A stretch of 64,000 bases of DNA, taken from Turbatrix aceti (Eukaryota; Nematoda; Chromadorea; Rhabditida; Panagrolaimidae). Shown here piece by piece: positions 1 through 11,924 of this stretch. Each line of letters opens with the position of its first letter. The first letter of the stretch is position 1. The stretch covers positions 8,565,246-8,629,245 of the forward strand of contig OZ017770.1 of assembly GCA_963969345.1 (NCBI GenBank), written 5' to 3'. A model generated the notes under the pieces. The model was not told where the DNA came from and made no database searches. It worked only from the letters and a program-made list of their open reading frames with translations. The position numbers and the translations under genes were made by a program.

Positions 1-2159
1 TTGTGTGAGAGTGGACTGGGCATTTTTCGTCCATTCCGGTCTTTTTTTAGACGGGTCGGGAATAATGCACCCGCATATTTTAACTCAACATTCAATTTTT
101 TTTTCTCTTGTATACGTGCGTGCTACCGGTCGAAAATACCGCTCAGTCTGTTTGATGAACAAATTGATAGCGTGCTGCCAGGCCCGACTAATTGGCTAAC
201 GAATGTTTATATTTTTATTTTTATTTTCATGACTTTCCTTAGATTGTATGTATCCTTTTTTAGCTTCATTTTTTGTCGTCGTTCATTGCGTGACTGAGGA
301 CCGAAGCATACAATGAAATGATGCTTGTTGCCTGGCTGGAATTTATTAAAAAAATTCCAGCCGGATGAAAATTTTTTTTTATTTTATTTTTATCACTGCA
401 AATGCGACAGTTGGTTTTGTCACTTTCTCTCTTCCTTTGTGTTCATTTTCTCCGGTTTGCCTTGAAGCTGTTGTTTTTCATCAGTCAAGAGTCCGTTTTG
501 CAGTCTTTTTTCAATGATGACGGCTTATCTTATAATAAATAAATTTGAGCTAAGCAATGGTTAGTTGTTTTCTCGTCCGACAGTTCTTCTCTCTTCCGGT
601 GATGAGCAATCACATTTATGGTTTTCGGCTTGTATGTTGTATTTATTTTTCTTGAGCATTACTCACTCTCCGTTTTTTTGTATCCTGTGAAGTGTCTGGT
701 CTCCTTCCACTCTGCGTGTCGGTGTCAAGCATGTGTTCTCGTTCAAATGCAACGTGTTTTGTTTTTTATCTATCTTTTTTTTCTGTATTACCTGCTTCCC
801 ACGGCGTATGGAGTGTTTATCACCGTTTAAAAATACGTACACACCTCGTTTTTGATGGTGGTCGTATACCACCAAAGCAAAGCAAAAAAAAAAACAAGCA
901 CGCTGTTGGTTGATTTTTTTGTTGCCTCATTTGTTGAAAATGGACACTGAGTAACGGACGACTGACACAATCAGTCAAAAATAACTTGTTTTTTTTGAAT
1001 GTTGAACAAGACGTGGATGGACACTGTTGTGTTAATGAATTGCCCTGGTTTGAGCCAGGCAAACATCACACACATGGCAGGCAGGGGGGTAAATAGTGCT
1101 CTGTTCAGTTCATTTTCGTCTATTTTTCTTCCACTGCTTACAACTATAACCCCCCCTCTCCTTCTCACCAGAGACTGCCCTGCACGCCACTCTCGTCAAC
1201 CGGATCCATCGGGGAAATGACTGACCATTAGGATGAGGTTCTGGTTCTTCCTACTAATTGTGTTTTTGTCATACAACCCCAAAAATGTAACGAATTATTG
1301 ATGTTCTCTGGGACCTGCCTTTTTCGAACGAACTGAACTGCCTTGTCGCAATTGCAATTGCTGTGTCACACGGAAGGACGGGAAAAAGGACAGGGATAAC
1401 CATTCTTCGTCTCATAATGGTTATCTCAATCATCGGTGTGGAGATGACGGGTTGGACCGCGGAGATGTGATTGATACTTATGCACTTGCCTGAACGGCAC
1501 CACGCTTTTTTTTACTATGTATTGATTCACTTGCAAGCGCGCAGGTTAGTTCGATGCTCCAAGTAGAGGTTTTTTTTGCGTCGTGGCCAAGAAAAAAAAG
1601 TGTTTGCCTGCAACAGAAGTGCAAAAAATAGCTCACATGATTTTGTCCAGCTCTGTTTTATTTTAGTTTACGTCCGTTATTTGCTCCTGTAAAAAAATGC
1701 AAAAACACATTTGTTCCATTGTTATTTATGTATTTACTGTTTTCTTTTGTAAAATCGTTGCTTGCGACTGTTACTTTTTTTATGATACGAGAAAATATTG
1801 TACATGTGGTTTGGCCACCGAAACAGTTCCCCCTGTTGTCTGTGGCACATCTGCATCCGCGCTATGCTCGAAACCGATGCTGCATTTGCACAAGCAACCA
1901 AGCTAGCGCGAGGCGGGAAAGCAGCTGTCGCGCCGGAGCTAGATAAGTTTTTGCGAGATCACCCTGACCCCAGATATGGCTTTTCTTTGCGGCAAAGTTT
2001 TATTGATGTTTTCTTAATCCTTGTCGGGAGAAAAAATAATTTTTTTTCTTCTTGTATGAATCATTAGTATGCGAGAATTAATTTGGTTGCGCGTTTTTTA
2101 TTCTATCATGAGACCGAATCGTGAATCACGGCTCATTCACCTGCTTATTTTTTTTTCAG
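1..2159. other. Intergenic region upstream of the tweety gene
   Basis: AT-rich sequence with many T runs; I find no convincing gene. A GC-richer patch at about 1815-1990 is open in one frame and contains an imperfect inverted repeat (GCTAGCGCGA with TCGCGCC..AGCTAG), but it has no recognisable domain and no good flanking splice sites. The last bases form a strong splice acceptor (T run plus CAG ending at 2159) 15 nt before the tweety start codon. Confidence 0.5.
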
Positions 2160-2174
2160 GGGACGCTGATCACC

Positions 2175-5100
2175 ATGTTTGTCAACATGGTGATTGAATC
2201 GCTTCACTGGCTTCCTCACTTTAATTTTCGATTAAGAAAAACCAGCGATGTTTTTGATTACAACTATCAGAGTGATTACATTCAGGTTTGTTTTTGTAAT
2301 TTAAAACCGGGTACATACTTCAATACATGTTTCAATTCATGTTTTGAAAAAAAAAAGTTTATTGTTTTGTCGTCGACTAACTTTGCATTCGGCTAATTCA
2401 AAGGAGTAATCCTAGCCTTGACGTTTCTGTTGCGCAGTCAGTCGCTCTCGGTAGTCCTTCACCTTTCCCCGTAAAGCCATGTAATTTAATACGATTTATT
2501 CTGTACGATGCAATTTTGTACCAAAACGACGCTTTGCAACGCAGGGGGTGAAAAGTCAGGGAGCGAATAGACTATTTATTTCCTAATGCAACCTCTAACT
2601 TAAAAAAAAATTAAAATTATTTTTCAGGCCCTAGAAATTTATGGCATAGCATCTCTAATCATTGCCTTGTTCTTCCTCCTCATCATCATCGTCGTGTGGA
2701 TCTGCCAGTGCTGTTTGCGCAAAGAAAATAATCAGCGTTCTCGTCGGCGAATTCGAAACCTGACTATCGGGCTTTTTACCATCAGCGTCTTTTGTTTGTG
2801 AGTTTTTTTTCGGCATATTTGTATTTTTCAACGTTGACGCACATATTTTTAGTGCCTTCCTCGGAGGTTGCCTTTACGCGAACGAAACGATCAATCGAGG
2901 TGTCCGGCGATCTGTCAGTGGTCTCGAAGACATTCATCGCAACCTCAAGGTCGCTTCTACCCAGCTATCTGCTCTGAACAATTCTCAGTCATCTGCCAAG
3001 AAGCATGTCCAACAGCTGGTCACTCTCATCGCACAGAAAACCCCTGAAATACCTGGCATCAACAAGACTGTAATTTTTTTAACCGTTTTTGGTTTGTGAA
3101 TCTAACTAGATTTTTTGTAGCTTATCAACAATGTTGACAACGTCCTGACATTGGTTGACGATAAGGTCGATGACGTCAAGCTGATGATCAACCGACTCAA
3201 CGTCCTCACGGCCGATATCCGCAAGGTTGACACTGCCCGGGCCTACGTTGACCGGATTGAGTTTGAAAGGTTTGTTGAGTCTTCACCCGCTAATTTGACC
3301 ACACAGCTGGTTTTAATTCTTAACCCCAGAATTCCAAATTTTGGGTTGCCAGAAAGCAAACAGCTGCTTGAGATGTGTAAATGTGAAATATTTCAATTTG
3401 TGATTTCATGGCGCCGACGAATTTTTATAGGGGAAGGAAGAGGAAATAGGAAGTAGCGGGGAAGGAGTTTAGACAGTCGCCGGTCTGACAACAAAGACAT
3501 TTCATGGTTTTGTGCAATTAATAAAATGGAGGTCGCGCTAAAGGCGCTCCACGCGCGCCCTTTTGTCTGTTGTGATTTATCGAAATTCTTCCAAATGCCG
3601 TAGAGACTAAATTTCGAACTCTCACGCTTTTGTTGCCACTTGTTTGGGGACAAAGTAAGGACCCATGGGAAGCACAAAGCTTTTCAAGCTACGATTAAGA
3701 TTTTTAAACACCCGCTGCTAATTTGCATAACACATTGCAACGAGCAACTATGTTATGTTATGACGTTAGGGGTGATTGAGTTTTCGCTTGTTCGTATGCT
3801 TACCAGGAAAAAACAGGAAGAGACTTTCTTTCTCAGCGGTGGGCTTCTTGGGAGAGGACAGCCGGGTATTATAAGCGCAAACGACGAGCACGAAACGAAT
3901 GCTAATTGGCACTTTGGGGGATTCATTTGAAGGGCAGCCACGAAGGCGATCGGCACGAAGAGTCAAAGGCATGTCGGTCAATTAATTTGGGCACTAAGAA
4001 TGGATACTGAAGTCTTCTTTTTTTTGAGGGTTTGAGATGCACATAAATTGTTCGCTCCTCTTTTTTGGGGGTGGCAGAGGAACAAAACGGCGCCCGTATA
4101 CTTCTGGCTGTCTCTTTCCCGCATGCCTTTTTTCGACCATCCATTATACACCGACAATTGTTCGTTCGTTCACCGGTTTGCCGAATGAGAGCAGGGAAGG
4201 AGCACTCAAAGCCGGCGCGCTTGATACTCTTTTGCCTCTCTTTGTGACGAAGGAGCAATGCTAAACGCACGCTGGCAGGAGACAAGAAGTGTGTTTCATC
4301 CATCTTTTGTCGGCACATATCAAAAGACCCTTACTATTTGGTAGAATGGTAGGAGTTTCATTTTTCGTGATGGATCATATCGATTTCACATTTGTTCATT
4401 GATGAGGAGGGAAAATGCCGGTGATTGCGCAACCAAATATGGGAATAGGGCAATTTTCTGCGTCATCATGACGCCATGCACTTGTGACAATCAGTCAAAA
4501 GTCAGTTGTTTGCTTTTAAAAAAACCTATTTGCTTAAAATAGAACAAATAAGGCAGGTCGTTTGGTTTTTTTTTCACGGTTTTTGGTACTGAAGTCGTTT
4601 TTTTGATTGCAGTTGTTGAGGTTTTTATGGTTTTTATTCCAAAGCAGCTTTTGTTAATGGCAAACAAGCATGCTGCCTTCTAAATCGGGTCTTATGTACG
4701 ATCTTTTCGGGTTAGCCACTTTTTTCCGGCTTTCTCGAATTGGCTCTTTGGTCGGGGTTAAGTGATACTACAAAAAAAGGGAGGCATAGCGTGTGCGGTT
4801 AATGATATAGTACATAACAATTGAATTTGCGGATTGCTAATAGCATTTCGGTCGAAAAAAGAAAGTGTATTTTGGTTGCAAATGTGTTTTGGGGAATTGA
4901 AATAAAAATAAAAGGACAAAAACGGATTACCGTATCCCACAAAAATGAAGTCATATGTTTTTTTTTCAGATGGGTGCTATTCATCACGCTCCTGTCGATC
5001 ATCATCGCCGTTCTTTTCCTCGGAGTCATAGCCTTCTGCCAACAGTCACGCAAGGGCTCGATTACCTTCAGTGCCATGGGTGTCGTAACGTTTATCGTCA

Positions 5101-6422
5101 CCTGGGTCCTTGTCACCGTCGTTGTACCGATGTCGATTGGTCACGCTGACTTCTGCGCGACTACGGACAAGTTTTTGCAATCTCGAATCAAGGCTGAGCT
5201 TTTCAAATCCCTGGAGTTTTATCGGTCCTGCGAAGCTTCCGGCCCGGCTACTCTTCCGCCGAACCTTCCCATCGATGACATCAACAAGCAGTTTAACGAT
5301 ATCCAGCAGAGCGAGGCGACCCTCGTCAACATTCTCAACATCATCTTCAATCACTCGGGTGACATCACAAATGCTACCAACGACCTTCAGCAGGACGTTA
5401 TCAACTCTTTCAAGTCTGTTGGAGCGTTGGAATCCATGCTGACATGCTACAACGTTCAATCTGACGTCAAAGATACCGTCGACGGTGTTTGTCATGATGC
5501 TGTGTAAGTTTTCCTTTTTTCGGCTTTATTTCAAATAAAAGAATTCGATTTCAGAATCGGAACAGCAGTTTTGTTGCTCTCATCGCTGTTGCTCGGTCTC
5601 TCCATGTTTATCCTGCTCATTGTCGTCTGCCAGACGTGGCATGTGTTTATCCGACTGTCAGTAGCTTCGTCTAAGTATTCGTTCTAGTGTTTGTAATGTG
5701 TTGGTGAATTTTTTAGCCCCTCTGATTACATCGAAGTCGGCGAAGACGATCCCTTCTATCCACGGCAACAGGATACCGTCATTCCAGCCGACATCTATGG
5801 CACACACGTGTTCAACCACCGAACACGCTTCACTCCGAGCTCGTTGTAAGTTGTATTTGCTACTGATTTTTTTTACAAGTAATAAAAAGAAAAAAACCCC
5901 GCAGAACGGTGTTTTTGCTTTCTATCTGCACATTTTCCCAAAAAAAATTTTCCAAAGCTCGTTTTTTTTATTTTATTTTATTTTTGCTTATCCGCACTTT
6001 TTTTTCAGGGAGCACACCGAAAACTCCACTGGCACAACAAATGCGACCAACGCCAACAACCAATCGGCTCCCCTGATGGATTCTACCTGGCAACGACCTC
6101 CAAATACGGGCACCAACTCGGCAGCAACTGGCAACAGGTTTATCTAAGCTTTTTATATCTTGTTGTATCAAAAAAAACCAACCAACCTCACCGATCAACC
6201 ATTCTGGCCAATTTTTTTTACTTTTTAATTTTTCTTTGAAATTACATAGCTTTTGCTTCGGTGTTTTTTTTGCCTAACTGTTTTCTATTTTTTTTATAAT
6301 TTATGGTTTTATTTTAACGTATAATATCCGTAACTCTGTTTAGCGTACTCCGTTCCTCAATGTATCCTGGTTCAGAGGATCCCTATCGCTATCGCAACTA
6401 TCAGGAACAATTTGAAGTGTAA
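2175..6422 (+). CDS. ttyh-1: Tweety homolog, anion channel-type membrane protein
   Basis: Exons 2175-2285, 2628-2797, 2853-3069, 3121-3269, 4970-5503, 5555-5656, 5717-5845, 6009-6137 and 6344-6422 join in frame to 539 aa. Family signatures are in order: the N-terminal HWLPHFNF segment before TM1, TM1 ending in CQCC, a cysteine after TM2, the TM3-TM4 pair followed by a GHADFC motif, a loop with two N-glycosylation sites (NHS, NAT), the LTCYNV and GVCHDAV cysteines, and TM5. The cytosolic tail is short and Asn/Thr/Ser-rich. Tweety proteins are five-helix plasma-membrane proteins described as volume- or calcium-linked chloride channels; more recent structures question the pore, so the activity is inferred. 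The start is the first ATG after a splice acceptor at 2159; Met-5 is an alternative. Intron 4 is about 1.7 kb, against 50-340 nt for the others. Confidence 0.93.
3270..4969 (+). other. Large intron 4 of the tweety gene
   Basis: About 1.7 kb between exons 4 and 5, unlike the other short introns of this gene. I see no conserved coding segment on either strand. It could carry regulatory sequence or an old insertion; nothing in it is diagnostic. Confidence 0.5.
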
Positions 6423-7129
6423 CACCAATTTTTGATGTGATTGCAACGTCGTGAACTAACCCAAACAACTGCTACCCCCTCAATTTCAACACTTTCCGCT
6501 CTTACCGGAAAAAGCTTTTTTTTATATTTTGTTGTAAATGTGTGATTTGTATTTGTATTTTATTTAACATTCAATCAATTTTTTTTTATTTTTGTGGTGG
6601 ACTACTGACAGACTTTTTGCGATTGTTGCTGCCATTGTCGTGGATTTGGTGTCGCATTGTAATAATCAACTCATTTTTTTTCGTTGTTACTTCCAAAAAG
6701 CCCTTCAACACTGACTTATCCTTTCTTCCTGACATTTTTTCATTGTTGTTGTGTTGACATGCTATTGCTGTTTCGGGTCGTTATATAAATACAGTTCTCG
6801 ATATGATTTTAAAATTGGAAATTTCAAAATGGAAGAATATTGTTGGTTTCTCATTCTTTAATTTACTGTGTTTGCCAATTCAATGTCCCGGGTACTTATG
6901 CCCGCTTTTGACTTGCAATAATTAGTGTTTTTTGTCTGATTCATTGTTTTTAATTGTGTAATTCCCCATAAAACGTTTCCAATCATACATTTTTTTCTCA
7001 ACCACTCTGTTTATTTGGGATTCAAAATGTTGTTTTTTTTGCTTTACATTAACAAATGTTGAGGCCAATAAATATAATAAATACTAAAAAATGTCGATAC
7101 TCAGAAGAAGAAAGAAATTATTTCGTCGT
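6423..7129. other. Intergenic region after the tweety gene
   Basis: T-rich 3' flank of the tweety gene, with AATAAA-like signals near 7066. No gene seen. The homology block shared with the downstream protease copy begins at about 7130. Confidence 0.5.
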
Positions 7130-7532
7130 TACTACCACAGTACAAAGGGAGTATAGGGGATACATCAGGATTCAAATAGCGTTCCTCTAAGTTGTGAATG
7201 CATTGCTATACGAATCTTAGCATTGTAGCATAATTGAAAATATCGGGAGCAATGAATCAAATCAGAAATCCCGGCAGACAGATGACAACAGAAAAAGATA
7301 ACAAAACAACGATTCAAGCGCTGGCGATTGGTAAAATACGTTTTTTTACAATGGACGTTGGTAAAAATCTAACATCAGACGTCGTTGAATTGTTTTAACG
7401 GTGATATTGTTTGCCAGGCATTCTTCCGCAGTTGAATGGAACGATACCCATTGATATCATTTTGTCTAGCTTTAATTGTTTTAGGTGCAAATAAATACTG
7501 GCCTGTCTGCCAAAAAATCATCATTCTCAACC
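7130..7532 (+). promoter_or_regulatory. Duplicated 5' flank of protease copy A
   Basis: About 400 bp closely matching 10416-10817 upstream of copy B, base for base over long stretches: the GATACATCAGGATTCAA segment, the CGCTGGCGATTGGTAAAATACG segment read in parts, and the final ATAAATACTGGCCTGTC box about 40 nt before the ATG. The last box is also kept upstream of copies C and D, so it is the best candidate for a core promoter (TATA-like AAATAAATA). GATA-type sites (AGATAAC near 7297, TGATATCA) would suit intestinal expression, but they are not equally conserved among copies. Confidence 0.55.
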
Positions 7533-8638
7533 ATGAAGGTACTCGTTCTTCTCGCCTTGGTTGGCATAGCAGCTGCCGCCGTCGTCAAGATCGACATGTT
7601 CCGCCGAGTCGTCAAAAATCAAGTTCGGCGTCTAAAGAATCCGTTTCATGAACATCTTTCCGATCTTAACAACCTGGCATATTTGGGCAACATTTCTCTT
7701 GGTACACCACCTCAAGTGTTTGAAGTTATTCTAGACACAGGATCTTCTGATTTCTGGGTCGCGGACGTAACTGATCCTAACGCTGGTACAAAGGGCTTTT
7801 ACTCAAACAAATCCTCTACCTACAAAAAAAACGGTGAATCATTTTCAATGATGTATGGCTCCGGCAGCTGCGGTACGGATTTCTCGGTGTTGATACCTTT
7901 GCTTTTGGCGGAGCAACCGAAGACAGGGTCGTTGTACAAAATGTAACTTTTGCTCAAGTAAATTCTGATGTGAACATAGTTAAGCCTCCAATTTATGGAA
8001 TTCTGGGTTTGGCATTACAGTCTCTTTCTGTTGACAATATCGCGCCACCATTTATTGAAGCAGTCAACCAAGGTTTGTTTGATGAACCAATTTTTACTGC
8101 ATACTACGAAAAAGACCAACCAGCAACTGCTGATGGTCCCGGCGGACAAATCACTTTTGGCGGTCTGGATACGGAACATTGCTCAAGCGATGTGGTTTAC
8201 ATTAATTTCACCAATGCAGACATTTATCAATTTGCCGTTGACAAAGTCAAAGCCGGTAATTTTGTTCAGCAGTATCAGGGAGTTAACAAAAGAGCCATTC
8301 CGGACACTGGAACAACGTTACTTTATTTACCCGATGATTTAGTGAATTCTATTGTGAGCCAAAGTAATGCTACATGGGATTTTGAAAACCATGAATATAA
8401 AGTTCAGTCAGTGGCCTTCGTTCCCGATATCGAATTGACTGTCAGTGGAAAAAAGCTTACGATCCCCAACAGTCAGTACGTCGTTGATCTTGGTGACGGG
8501 AATCTTGTCTTAGGTATCCAATCAAGTGCTTTATTTGGACATCCCATGTTTCTACTTGGCGACCCCTTCATTCGCTCGTATTGCACGGTCTTTGACGTCG
8601 GACAAAAACGCCTTGGCTTCGCCGAAATCAAAAAGTAA
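7533..8638 (+). pseudogene. Aspartic protease copy A, broken by a 1-nt frameshift
   Basis: Intronless pepsin-like protease of the nematode ASP type. The start codon precedes a signal peptide (MKVLVLLALVGIAAAA) and a short basic propeptide. Active-site motifs DTGSSDFW and DTGTT are both present. The frame is lost at about 7870-7885: after YGSGSCGT the reading shifts, and the next frame resumes with the family sequence GVDTFAFGG and runs intact to the stop. Total length is 1106 nt, exactly one base short of the 1107 nt of copy B, so a single-base deletion (or a sequencing or assembly error) explains it. As written, translation would stop near 7946. AATAAA at 8681 is a likely polyadenylation signal. 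If the base is restored in the animal, this is a normal gene. Confidence 0.85.
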
Positions 8639-9091
8639 AAATCATTTGCATATAAAATGTTTAATTGATCGATTAATTGAAATAAATAATGTTTTGTGTA
8701 AAATTATCGTTGTCACTCTAAATGATATGTTTAAACACAAAGGCATTGAAGTCGCTAAATCTTTTTACCGATCCCATTTTCAGCTCATTATAGAAAAAAT
8801 ATTTCTTATTACAATCAAAGCATAAAACCGGCCTCAAAATCAGGCCGCGGTCGCCTAATTTCGACCATTTTTTTGGGGTCATTTTCTTAAATTGTAGCCA
8901 AATTCTGAAGAAATTATTGTTCAAAAAAACCAAATATTGTATAAATAGGGGTAATAATCATTTTCTAATGGTAAAAAGTAAAAAATATTGATGAATGCAA
9001 CACAAAAATGTCTGAAAATTATACTTTTAATCGAAAAAATAATCTGATAATTTTTTTTCCGACTTTTCCGTCCGGCCTAAAAAAATTCAAG

Positions 9092-9127
9092 CCGGCCGGC
9101 CGCCCGGCTTTGCGGCCAGCCGGCCGG
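9092..9127. repeat. GC-rich palindrome (CCGGCCGGC hairpin)
   Basis: CCGGCCGGCCGC at 9092-9103 pairs with GCGGCC-A-GCCGGCCGG at 9112-9127, with a small bulge and an 8-nt loop, in otherwise AT-rich DNA. It lies inside the segment missing from the paralogous flank. Confidence 0.7.
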
Positions 9128-9312
9128 ATTTTATGCCTTGATTACAATATCAGTAAAAATTGCTATGACATGAGTAAACGAAAGCTAATAAATCAATAAA
9201 AGATTCAATAAAATATTTATAATAAAATATTTGAAAGATTTGAACAATAAATATATATTTTCAGAACAAAGGATTTCTTAAAAGGTTATTCTAGTTCTGC
9301 TGTATATATCAC

Positions 9313-9383
9313 TCAACTCAATCAAATAAATGCATATATATATTGAATGTATGTATCACAAAAGGTTTATTTGATTGAGTTGA
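9313..9383. repeat. 18-nt perfect inverted repeat
   Basis: TCAACTCAATCAAATAAA at 9313-9330 is the exact reverse complement of 9366-9383, with a 35-nt AT-rich spacer. The right arm matches DNA in the paralogous flank near 12080; the left arm does not. The pair may mark the edge of an insertion or an inverted duplication. Confidence 0.7.
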
Positions 9384-9690
9384 TCAGACCGACCTGTTGA
9401 GGGAGAGACGAAAGCTTCTACACACCTCCAGGTTTCAAAAAAATGCTCCGTTCATCATGTGGACACCGTATCGGGTTTTAACCGACAAAAACAGAAACGA
9501 AAAATTGATCTCAGTCTAGGCGCAAGGAAATGGATTTTAAACGAGATTTCGTCAGGTCAACTTTTGTTTTTTTTTTGAGTTTGAACATATCATTTAGAAC
9601 GACAACGATTATTTTACACGAAACAGTTTTTGCACAACATAGTTTATTTCAATCCATCAATCAATTAATCATTTTATATGCAAATAATTT

Positions 9691-9840
9691 TTACTTTTTG
9701 ATTTCGGCGAAGCCAAGGCGTTTTTGTCCGACGTCAAAGACCGTGCAAAACGAGCGAATGAAGGAAATGGTCGCCTAGTAGGAATGAAGGGTCTGAAGTA
9801 TGTGATCTCGATTGATAGCTAGTAAGACGCGGTCCATCGC
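9691..9840 (-). pseudogene. Truncated 3' end of a fifth aspartic protease copy
   Basis: On the minus strand this holds the last coding bases of an ASP gene: the residues corresponding to TVFDVGQKRLGFAEIKK and the TAA stop at 9691-9693, closely matching the end of copy C. Homology decays by about 9840 and is followed directly by a GGGTACCC repeat. Its 3' flank (about 9375-9690) matches that of copy C. With copy A it forms the remains of a convergent pair equivalent to copies B and C. Confidence 0.8.
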
Positions 9841-9864
9841 CTCGAAGGGTAGCCTGGCGGGCGC

Positions 9865-9990
9865 TTGGGCAGCACGACCCAAAATTTCAACAGGTTTGGG
9901 TTGGGTTACCCTGATTCTGGGCCCGGGTTTCGGGTTCAGTATTTAGGTCAAGGTACCCGAGTTCTTGGGTACCCGACAACACTGTTCTTT
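9865..9990. repeat. GGGTACCC-type dispersed repeat, copy 1
   Basis: Dense tract of GGGT/ACCC/CGGG words (GGTTTGGGTTGGGTTACCC, GGGTACCCGACAACACT at the end). The terminal GGGTACCCGACAACACT is shared, in inverted orientation, with the tract at 14060-14170, and in degraded form with 17930-18012. Confidence 0.7.
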
Positions 9991-10415
9991 TTTGCAGAAA
10001 TTATATTTAAGCTGATTTAACGGGAGTTCTGATCTGATAACTATTTTGCTCGAAGTAAAAATGCTATTATATGTGCTCGGGGTTGCTGTAAAAATAAATT
10101 TTATGAGAATTATTATCATTAATCTTTGAAAAATAAATACTTTGTTTTGATGTCGCGCGAAACATTCAAAATCTCACTTTTTTGGGTCCACTGACGCAAA
10201 GACGCATCCTCTGTGAACTCTGACAGAAACGGTGAGGCAAAGTCACTTTTGGTTGACTGAACACAAAGGTGGTCAATTTTTTTAAACAAGTAATCCACGG
10301 ACTGCGTCGGTCAGACAAAATCGGACACAGAACAATCCAAGAAAGAACGATGCTCAAGGACTGAATTATCTGTGTGAACAGTTTAACTGTTAAATAAATT
10401 AGTGTGTATTTGACT
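9991..10415. other. Intergenic sequence before copy B
   Basis: AT-rich spacer between the GGGTACCC tract and the duplicated 5' flank of copy B. No gene or recognisable element seen. Confidence 0.4.
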
Positions 10416-10817
10416 ACCACCGTACAAAGAGCATACCAGGGATACATCAGGATTCAACTAGCGTTCTTCTAAGTTGTGAATGTATTGCTATACGAATCTT
10501 AGCATTGTATCATGATTGAAAATATCGAGAACAGTGGATAGAATCCCGGCAGACAGATGACAACAAAAAAAGATGACAAAACAACGATTCAAACGCTGGC
10601 GATTGGTAAAATACGTTTTTTTACAATGCACGTTGGTAAAATTCTAACATCAGACGTCGTTGAATTGTTTTAACGGTGATATTGTTTACGGAATAGCGCA
10701 GCCAGGCATTCTTCCGCAGTTGAATGGAATACCCATTGATATCATTTTGTCTGGCTTCAATTGTTTTAGATGCAAATAAATACTGGCCTGTCTGCCAAAA
10801 AATCATCATTCTCAACC
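10416..10817 (+). promoter_or_regulatory. Duplicated 5' flank of protease copy B
   Basis: Counterpart of 7130-7532 with few substitutions and a short insertion near 10690. It ends in the same ATAAATACTGGCCTGTC box before the start codon. An in-frame upstream ATG lies at 10770; the one used is more likely 10818, because the signal peptide begins there. Confidence 0.55.
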
Positions 10818-11924
10818 ATGAAGCTACTCGTTCTTCTCGCCTTGGTCGGCATAGCAGCCGCAGCCGTCCTCAAGATGGACGTAATTCGCCGTCGCGTTGT
10901 CAAAAATCAAGTTCGGCGTGAAAAGAATCCGTTTCATGAACATCTTTCCGATCTTGACAACCTGGCATATTTGGGCAACATTTCTCTTGGTACACCACCT
11001 CAAGTATTTGAAGTTATTCTAGACACAGGATCTGCTGATTTCTGGGTCAGGGACGCAACTGATCCTAGCGCTGGGACAGAGGGCTTTTACTCGAACAAAT
11101 CCTCTACCTACATAAAAAACGGAAAACCATTTTCAATTCAATATGGCATAGGAAGTGCAACAGGATTTCTCGGTGTTGATACCTTTGCTTTTGGTGGAGC
11201 AACCGAAGAAAGGGTAATCGTACAAAATTTAACTTTTGCACAAGTTACTTCTGATACGGACCCTGTTCAACCACCCAATTATGGAATTCTCGGTTTGGCT
11301 TTCCAGTCTCTTTCTCATGACAATACCGTGCCACCATTCATTGAAGCAGTCAACCAAGGTGTGTTTGATGAACCAATTTTTACTGCATACTACGAAAAAG
11401 ACCAACCAGCAACTGCTGATGGTCCCGGCGGACAAATCACTTTTGGCGGATTGGATACGGAACATTGCTCAAGCCACGTGAAATACATTAATCTGACCAA
11501 GGCAGACTTTTATCAGTTTGACGTCGATAAAGTCAAGGCCGGTAATTTTGTCCAAAAGTATCATGGAGTTAACAAAAGAGCCATTGCGGACACTGGAACA
11601 ACGTTGCTTTATTTACCCGATGATCTAGTGAATTCTATTGTGAGCCAATGTAACGCCACCATGGATCTTAAATATAGACATTATACTGTTTCATCGACGT
11701 CCTCCGTACCCGATATCGAATTGACCATCAGTGGAAAAAAGCTTACGATCCCCAAAAGTCAGTACGTTGTTGATCTTGGCGAAGGACAGCTTGTCTTAGG
11801 TATCGCATCGGGTTTATATGCTGGACTTCCTGGTTTCCTACTTGGCGACCCCTTCATTCGCTCGTATTGCACGATCTTTGACGTCGGACAAAAACGCCTT
11901 GGCTTTGCCGAAATCAAAAAGTAA
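10818..11924 (+). CDS. Secreted aspartic protease, copy B
   Basis: Intact, intronless, 368 aa. Signal peptide MKLLVLLALVGIAAAA, short basic propeptide (about 17-45), then the two-lobed pepsin fold: GNISLGTPPQVFEVILDTGS with the first catalytic Asp, the flap region around FSIQYGIGS, GILGLAFQS, a GGQITFGGLDTEHC segment, the second catalytic motif ADTGTT, and a C-terminal RSYCTIFDVGQKRLGFA. Arrangement and wording are closest to nematode ASP-1/ASP-6-type proteases, which are usually gut or lysosomal digestive enzymes. The small disulfide loop normally found after the first DTGS of pepsins is absent; the C-lobe cysteines remain. Several N-glycosylation sites occur (NIS, NKS, NLT, NAT). Its promoter region is duplicated from copy A. 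Confidence 0.93.
   Translation: MKLLVLLALVGIAAAAVLKMDVIRRRVVKNQVRREKNPFHEHLSDLDNLAYLGNISLGTPPQVFEVILDTGSADFWVRDATDPSAGTEGFYSNKSSTYIKNGKPFSIQYGIGSATGFLGVDTFAFGGATEERVIVQNLTFAQVTSDTDPVQPPNYGILGLAFQSLSHDNTVPPFIEAVNQGVFDEPIFTAYYEKDQPATADGPGGQITFGGLDTEHCSSHVKYINLTKADFYQFDVDKVKAGNFVQKYHGVNKRAIADTGTTLLYLPDDLVNSIVSQCNATMDLKYRHYTVSSTSSVPDIELTISGKKLTIPKSQYVVDLGEGQLVLGIASGLYAGLPGFLLGDPFIRSYCTIFDVGQKRLGFAEIKK

Larger units (their letters stand above)
8639..9690. other. 3' flank of copy A with an extra insertion
   Basis: The first about 200 bp and the last about 310 bp (from about 9375) match the interval between copies B and C. The middle (about 8840-9370) has no counterpart there and is probably an insertion or lineage-specific sequence. 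It holds a GC-rich hairpin and an 18-nt inverted repeat, listed separately. No gene seen. Confidence 0.5.

Noticed and set aside
10770..10817. Upstream in-frame ATG of the protease copies (adds 16 residues)
   Set aside because: The added residues precede a perfect signal peptide, and the DNA there is the conserved promoter-proximal box; the inner ATG is preferred in all copies.
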